This document shows positions 60,611 to 64,000 of a stretch of 64,000 bases of DNA, one piece after another. The notes under the pieces were generated by a model. It saw nothing but the letters and a program-made list of their open reading frames with translations, did no database searches and was not told where the DNA came from. The first letter of the stretch is position 1. The number at the start of each line of letters is the position of its first letter. A program made the position numbers and the translations under genes. Origin of the DNA: JBDHWG01 sp039810085 (GTDB lineage: Bacteria; Chloroflexota; Anaerolineae; Epilineales; JAHCIE01); assembly GCA_039810085.1 (NCBI GenBank), contig JBDHWG010000020.1:44059-108058 (forward strand). The letters run 5' to 3'.

Positions 60611-63600
60611 TCAGCGGCGCTTGTGCTTGCCGCTCTTGCCGGACGGCTTGGGCGCGCCAGCCTTTGGCGTCGAGGGGCCGGCGCTCGTGGTGGCGACGGT
60701 CGCGCCAGCCGGGGCCGGGGCACGGCTGCCAGGCTGCTGCGCCTTCCGCGCCAGGATGGCCTGCAATTCCCCCTCGCGGTTGATGTGGCAGTCCTTGAAC
60801 TTCTTGCCACTCCCGCACGGGCAGGGATCGTTGCGGCCGAGCTTGGCCACGCCGGCCGCCTTCGACGCGGGCGCAGGCGCGGATACCTGGCCGCCCGCGC
60901 CTTGGTAGCGCGTGGCGCGTGGAACGGCGGCGCGGCGCGCGGGCGGGGCGCTGCTCTCCGGCGCGACGTGCAGGATAAGGCGGGCGACGTCGGCCTGGAT
61001 GAACTCGCCGAACTGACCGAACATCTCGTACGCTTCGCGCTTGTACGTGACCAGCGGGTCCTGCTGGGCGTAGGCGCGCAGGCCGATGCCCGTGCGCAGC
61101 TCGTCCAGCGCCGTCAGGTGGTGGATCCAGCGGTTGTCCACGGTGCGCAGGAGGACGGCGCGCTCGATCTCGCGCATCACCTCCGGCGTGAACTGCTCCT
61201 CGTGGTGGTCGTACGTGTCGGCGGCCAGCTCGAGCAATTCCTCCTCGATGGCCGACGCCGACATCTCCTGCCAGTCCTGCCACGGGTAGTTCGGCGCCAT
61301 GGGAATGATGCGGCTAACGTCGCGGTGCAGCGCCTCCAGGTCCCACTCGTCGCGCTGGCCCTGGGTGTGCTCCTCGACCGCGGCGCTGATTTCCTTCGCC
61401 AGCATGTCCTCGATGGTCGGGCGCAGCGTCGCCTTGGTCAGGGCGTCGGTGCGCTGCTGGTAGACGAGGATGCGCTGCTGGTTGATGACGTCGTCGTACT
61501 GGAGCAGGTGCTTGCGCAGGTCGAAGTTGTAGCCCTCGACCTTGATCTGGGCGTTCTCGATGGACTTGCTCACTAGCCCGTGCTCGATGGGCACGTCGTC
61601 TTCCAGGCCCATGCGGTTCATGATGCCAGCGACGTTTTGCCCGCCGAAACGCACCATCAGCTCATCGTCCAGGGCGACGTAGAAGCGGGACGAGCCGGGG
61701 TCGCCCTGGCGGCCGGCGCGGCCACGCAGCTGGTTGTCGATGCGCCGCGCCTCGTGGCGCTCGGTGCCGACGATGTGCAGGCCGCCCCGCGCCAGGACCT
61801 TCTCGCGCTCGGCGTCGGTCTCGCGCTTAGCCTGGCCCAGCGCCTCCTCCCACACCGCTGGCTCAATCGCCGCCAGGTCCAGGCCCTGCTGACGCAGGCG
61901 CTCGCGGGCGATGCCCTCCGGGTTGCCGCCGAGCAGAATGTCCACGCCACGGCCAGCCATGTTGGTGGCAATGGTGACGGCGCTGAGACGCCCGGCCTGG
62001 GCGATGATGCCCGCCTCCTGCTCGTGCAGCTTGGCGTTGAGCACCTGGTGCTTGATGCCCCGGCGGCGCAGCATCTCGGACAGCATCTCCGACTTCTCGA
62101 CCGACGTTGTGCCGACCAGAACCGGCTGGCCGAGCTTGTGCTTCTCCTCAATCTCGCGCACGACGGCCGCGAACTTGGCCTTGGTGTGCTTGTAAATCTG
62201 GTCGGTCTGGTCCAGGCGGACCATCTGGCGGTGCGTCGGGATGGGGATGACGTCCAGGTTGTAGATGCGCTGGAACTCCTCCTCCTCCGTCTTCGCCGTG
62301 CCGGTCATGCCCGCCAGCTTGGTGTACATGCGGAAGTAGTTCTGGAAGGTAATCGTCGCCAGGGTCAGGTTCTCGCGCTGGACGGGCACGCCCTCCTTCG
62401 CCTCGATGGCCTGGTGCAGGCCCTCGGAGAAGCGGCGTCCATGCATCAGACGGCCGGTGAACTCGTCGACGATGATGACCTCGCCCTCTTTGACGATGTA
62501 GTCCTTGTCGAGCTTGAACAGCACTTCAGCCTTGAGGGCGTTCTCGAAGTACGGCGTTAGCTCGTAGTACTCCGGGTCGTACAGCGACTTGTCGCTGGGG
62601 ATGCCCAGGGCGCGCTCGATCTTGTCGATGCCCTCGTCCGTCGCCGTCACCACGCGCTGCTTGTGCTCGATGGTGTAGTCCACCTCATCGCGCAGCCCCT
62701 TGACCAGGCGGGCAAACGTGACGTAGTACTCCGCCGACTCCTCGGCCGGGCCAGAGATGATGAGCGGCGTGCGCGCCTCGTCGATGAGGATGTTGTCCAC
62801 CTCGTCCACGATGGCAAAGTGCAGCTCGCGCTGGACGCGGTCCCCGATGCGGGTCACCATATTGTCGCGCAGATAGTCGAAGCCGAACTCGTTGTTCGTC
62901 CCGTAGACGATGTCGGCGGCGTACGCCTCGGCGCGCGGCACCGGCTGGAGGTGCTGGTAGCGGTCGTCGGACGACTGGTAGTGCGGGTCGTACAGGTAGC
63001 TGGGCTGGTAGTCGGTCGCGCTCGTCTGACCCTGGATGACGCCGACGCTGAGGCCGAGGAAGTGGTAAATCTGGCCCATCCACTGAGCGCCGAACTTCGA
63101 CAGGTAGTCGTTGGGCGTGACCAGGTGGACGCCGTGGCCGGCCAGGGCGTTGAGGTAGATCGGCAGGGTGGCGACAAGGGTCTTACCTTCGCCCGTCTTC
63201 ATCTCGGCGGCCTTGCCCCCGTGGAGCACCATGCCACCGATGAGCTGGACGTCGAAGTGACGCTGGCCGATGGTCCGCTTAGCCGCCTCGCGCACCGTGG
63301 CGAACGCTTCCTCCAGGATGTCGTCGAGCGCGGCCTCCTCGGCCTGGAACAGCGCCTTGCGCGCCGCCTTGAGATTGTCCTCGGCCACGCGGCGCGCCTC
63401 GCCGTTGGCCTCGTTCACCTCGGTCTGGCGCTGCGCCACGGCTTCGCGCAGGTCGTCCGTCGCCTCGGCGATCTGCTCGCGGAACTCGACCGTCCGTTGC
63501 GCCAGCTCCTCATCGCTGAGCGCCTCTAGCTCCGGCTCCAGCGCATTTATCTTCTCGACGCGGCGGCGCAGCTCTTTGACGAGCTTCTCCGCCGGGTCGC

Positions 63601-63631
63601 CCATGACCTTGGTCATGAAACTCTTCAACAT
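60611..63631 (-). CDS. secA: Preprotein translocase ATPase SecA with SEC-C zinc motif
   Basis: 1006 residues, longer than the usual 840-900. Walker A MKTGEGKTLVATLPIYLNAL at 144-163, the preprotein-binding domain, VDEFTGRLMHGRRFSEGLHQ, the DEAD-like motif FAIVDEVDNILIDEARTPLI, TNMAGRGVDILLGGNPEGIA, LRGRAGRQGDPGSSRFYVAL and a C-terminal zinc motif CPCGSGKKFKDCH at about 960-972. About 45 extra helical residues lie at 53-100, before the first nucleotide domain. ATG 63631 follows GAGGT. It drives protein export through SecYEG. Confidence 0.96.
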   Translation of the reverse strand: MLKSFMTKVMGDPAEKLVKELRRRVEKINALEPELEALSDEELAQRTVEFREQIAEATDDLREAVAQRQTEVNEANGEARRVAEDNLKAARKALFQAEEAALDDILEEAFATVREAAKRTIGQRHFDVQLIGGMVLHGGKAAEMKTGEGKTLVATLPIYLNALAGHGVHLVTPNDYLSKFGAQWMGQIYHFLGLSVGVIQGQTSATDYQPSYLYDPHYQSSDDRYQHLQPVPRAEAYAADIVYGTNNEFGFDYLRDNMVTRIGDRVQRELHFAIVDEVDNILIDEARTPLIISGPAEESAEYYVTFARLVKGLRDEVDYTIEHKQRVVTATDEGIDKIERALGIPSDKSLYDPEYYELTPYFENALKAEVLFKLDKDYIVKEGEVIIVDEFTGRLMHGRRFSEGLHQAIEAKEGVPVQRENLTLATITFQNYFRMYTKLAGMTGTAKTEEEEFQRIYNLDVIPIPTHRQMVRLDQTDQIYKHTKAKFAAVVREIEEKHKLGQPVLVGTTSVEKSEMLSEMLRRRGIKHQVLNAKLHEQEAGIIAQAGRLSAVTIATNMAGRGVDILLGGNPEGIARERLRQQGLDLAAIEPAVWEEALGQAKRETDAEREKVLARGGLHIVGTERHEARRIDNQLRGRAGRQGDPGSSRFYVALDDELMVRFGGQNVAGIMNRMGLEDDVPIEHGLVSKSIENAQIKVEGYNFDLRKHLLQYDDVINQQRILVYQQRTDALTKATLRPTIEDMLAKEISAAVEEHTQGQRDEWDLEALHRDVSRIIPMAPNYPWQDWQEMSASAIEEELLELAADTYDHHEEQFTPEVMREIERAVLLRTVDNRWIHHLTALDELRTGIGLRAYAQQDPLVTYKREAYEMFGQFGEFIQADVARLILHVAPESSAPPARRAAVPRATRYQGAGGQVSAPAPASKAAGVAKLGRNDPCPCGSGKKFKDCHINREGELQAILARKAQQPGSRAPAPAGATVATTSAGPSTPKAGAPKPSGKSGKHKRR

Positions 63632-63926
63632 GGGTAAGTACCTCTAGTATCGCTTACGTAAACCTGACAGGTTTTCAAAACCTGTCAGATTTGTGGCCTA
63701 CGCCATCACATACGCCAAATTATAGCACCGGCGCGGCGGAATCTACGAACCCCCGCGCCTCCTTCATTATGTATGTATTCGAGAGCGCTTCCTTACGCGG
63801 AGCCTGCGGCGCAAACTCTAACCGTTCTCTCACCCGATTCACGAAACTAGATATTGCGCCTCATCGTGTTGATTAGCAAGTCTAAGTGCCTATCCGAATA
63901 ACGCAAGATAATGTATACTTGGGAGC
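63632..63926. other. Upstream region of secA and of the gene at the window end
   Basis: No gene visible. 63664-63688 is a perfect hairpin CTGACAGGTTTT-C-AAAACCTGTCAG. A minus-strand TATAAT lies at 63719-63724 with a weak -35, a possible secA promoter about 90 bases from its start. 63740-63910 has lower GC but no open frame of note. Confidence 0.4.
63914..63919 (+). promoter_or_regulatory. -10 box of the gene at the right edge
   Basis: TATACT at 63914-63919, eight bases before ATG 63927, with GGGAG between. The start site must lie very close to the ribosome site, so the leader would be very short or this is a chance match; the -35 is weak. Confidence 0.3.
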
Positions 63927-64000
63927 ATGAGTACACCATCGACGACTAAACGGACACGGGCGCGAACGCCCAACAATCGGACGACCACCGGGTTCCGCAT
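63927..64000 (+). CDS. N-terminal fragment of a gene running off the window
   Basis: ATG 63927 preceded by GGGAG. The visible 24 residues are rich in Thr, Arg, Ser and Pro (MSTPSTTKRTRARTPNNRTT), a basic, unstructured start. The family cannot be judged. Confidence 0.45.
   Translation, partial: MSTPSTTKRTRARTPNNRTTTGFR

Overview
The window looks like a chromosomal segment of a high-GC, probably Chloroflexota, bacterium. This is inferred and not proven: the base composition is high in G+C, genes are dense on both strands, a secreted cupredoxin ends in a YLPLI-type tail that is common in that phylum, and there are F420-type oxidoreductases, a KaiC-like ATPase with a hybrid kinase, a PCu(A)C copper chaperone and a SecA with a C-terminal SEC-C zinc motif. 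I saw no rRNA, tRNA, CRISPR array, transposase or prophage block.

Layout. 1-1000 holds the end of a membrane protein and a broken gene. 1120-5510 holds a DUF169 protein, a secreted cupredoxin and an amidase/M81 peptidase pair. 5704-10650 holds a DUF4383 membrane protein, an exopolysaccharide control cluster (Wzz-like, CpsD-like kinase, CpsB-like phosphatase, RmlA-type nucleotidyltransferase), a YbgC-type thioesterase and a lipoprotein. 11067-16123 holds an anchored protein, an aldo/keto reductase, PCu(A)C and a divergent two-component system. 16133-16657 is a four-copy 132-bp repeat array. 16809-22217 is an envelope proteolysis cluster: an HtrA protease, two membrane-anchored PDZ proteins and a large HEXXH metalloprotease.

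22238-33516 holds an acyl-CoA ligase, topoisomerase IB, a CPBP protease, a ribbon-helix-helix gene whose promoter contains an SOS-like box, a membrane protein with MeaB, prs with an MFS transporter, two toxin-antitoxin modules around two F420-type flavoproteins, and a low-affinity iron permease-like protein. 33768-43696 holds the KaiC-like ATPase with a hybrid kinase, a GT39-like protein, a methyltransferase and recF overlapping two ABC permeases. 43917-50645 holds tail-collar proteins, a methyltransferase, a WYL regulator, an EVE protein, two VOC-fold proteins, a phosphoribosyltransferase with an altered active-site loop and a DHFR-like reductase. 50706-60509 holds a bactofilin-like membrane protein, a methyltransferase, GT2, an S33 peptidase with a surface-type protein, and an operon that reconstitutes urea-carboxylase domain order as separate proteins. 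secA closes the window, followed by the start of one more gene.

Intergenic DNA is rich in several families of short interspersed inverted repeats. The most distinctive signals are the split carboxylase operon, the HtrA/PDZ/metalloprotease cluster, the ABBA-patterned repeat array, the SOS-like box in a strong promoter, and the altered phosphoribosyltransferase. All function calls come from reading motifs by eye; no database search was run.
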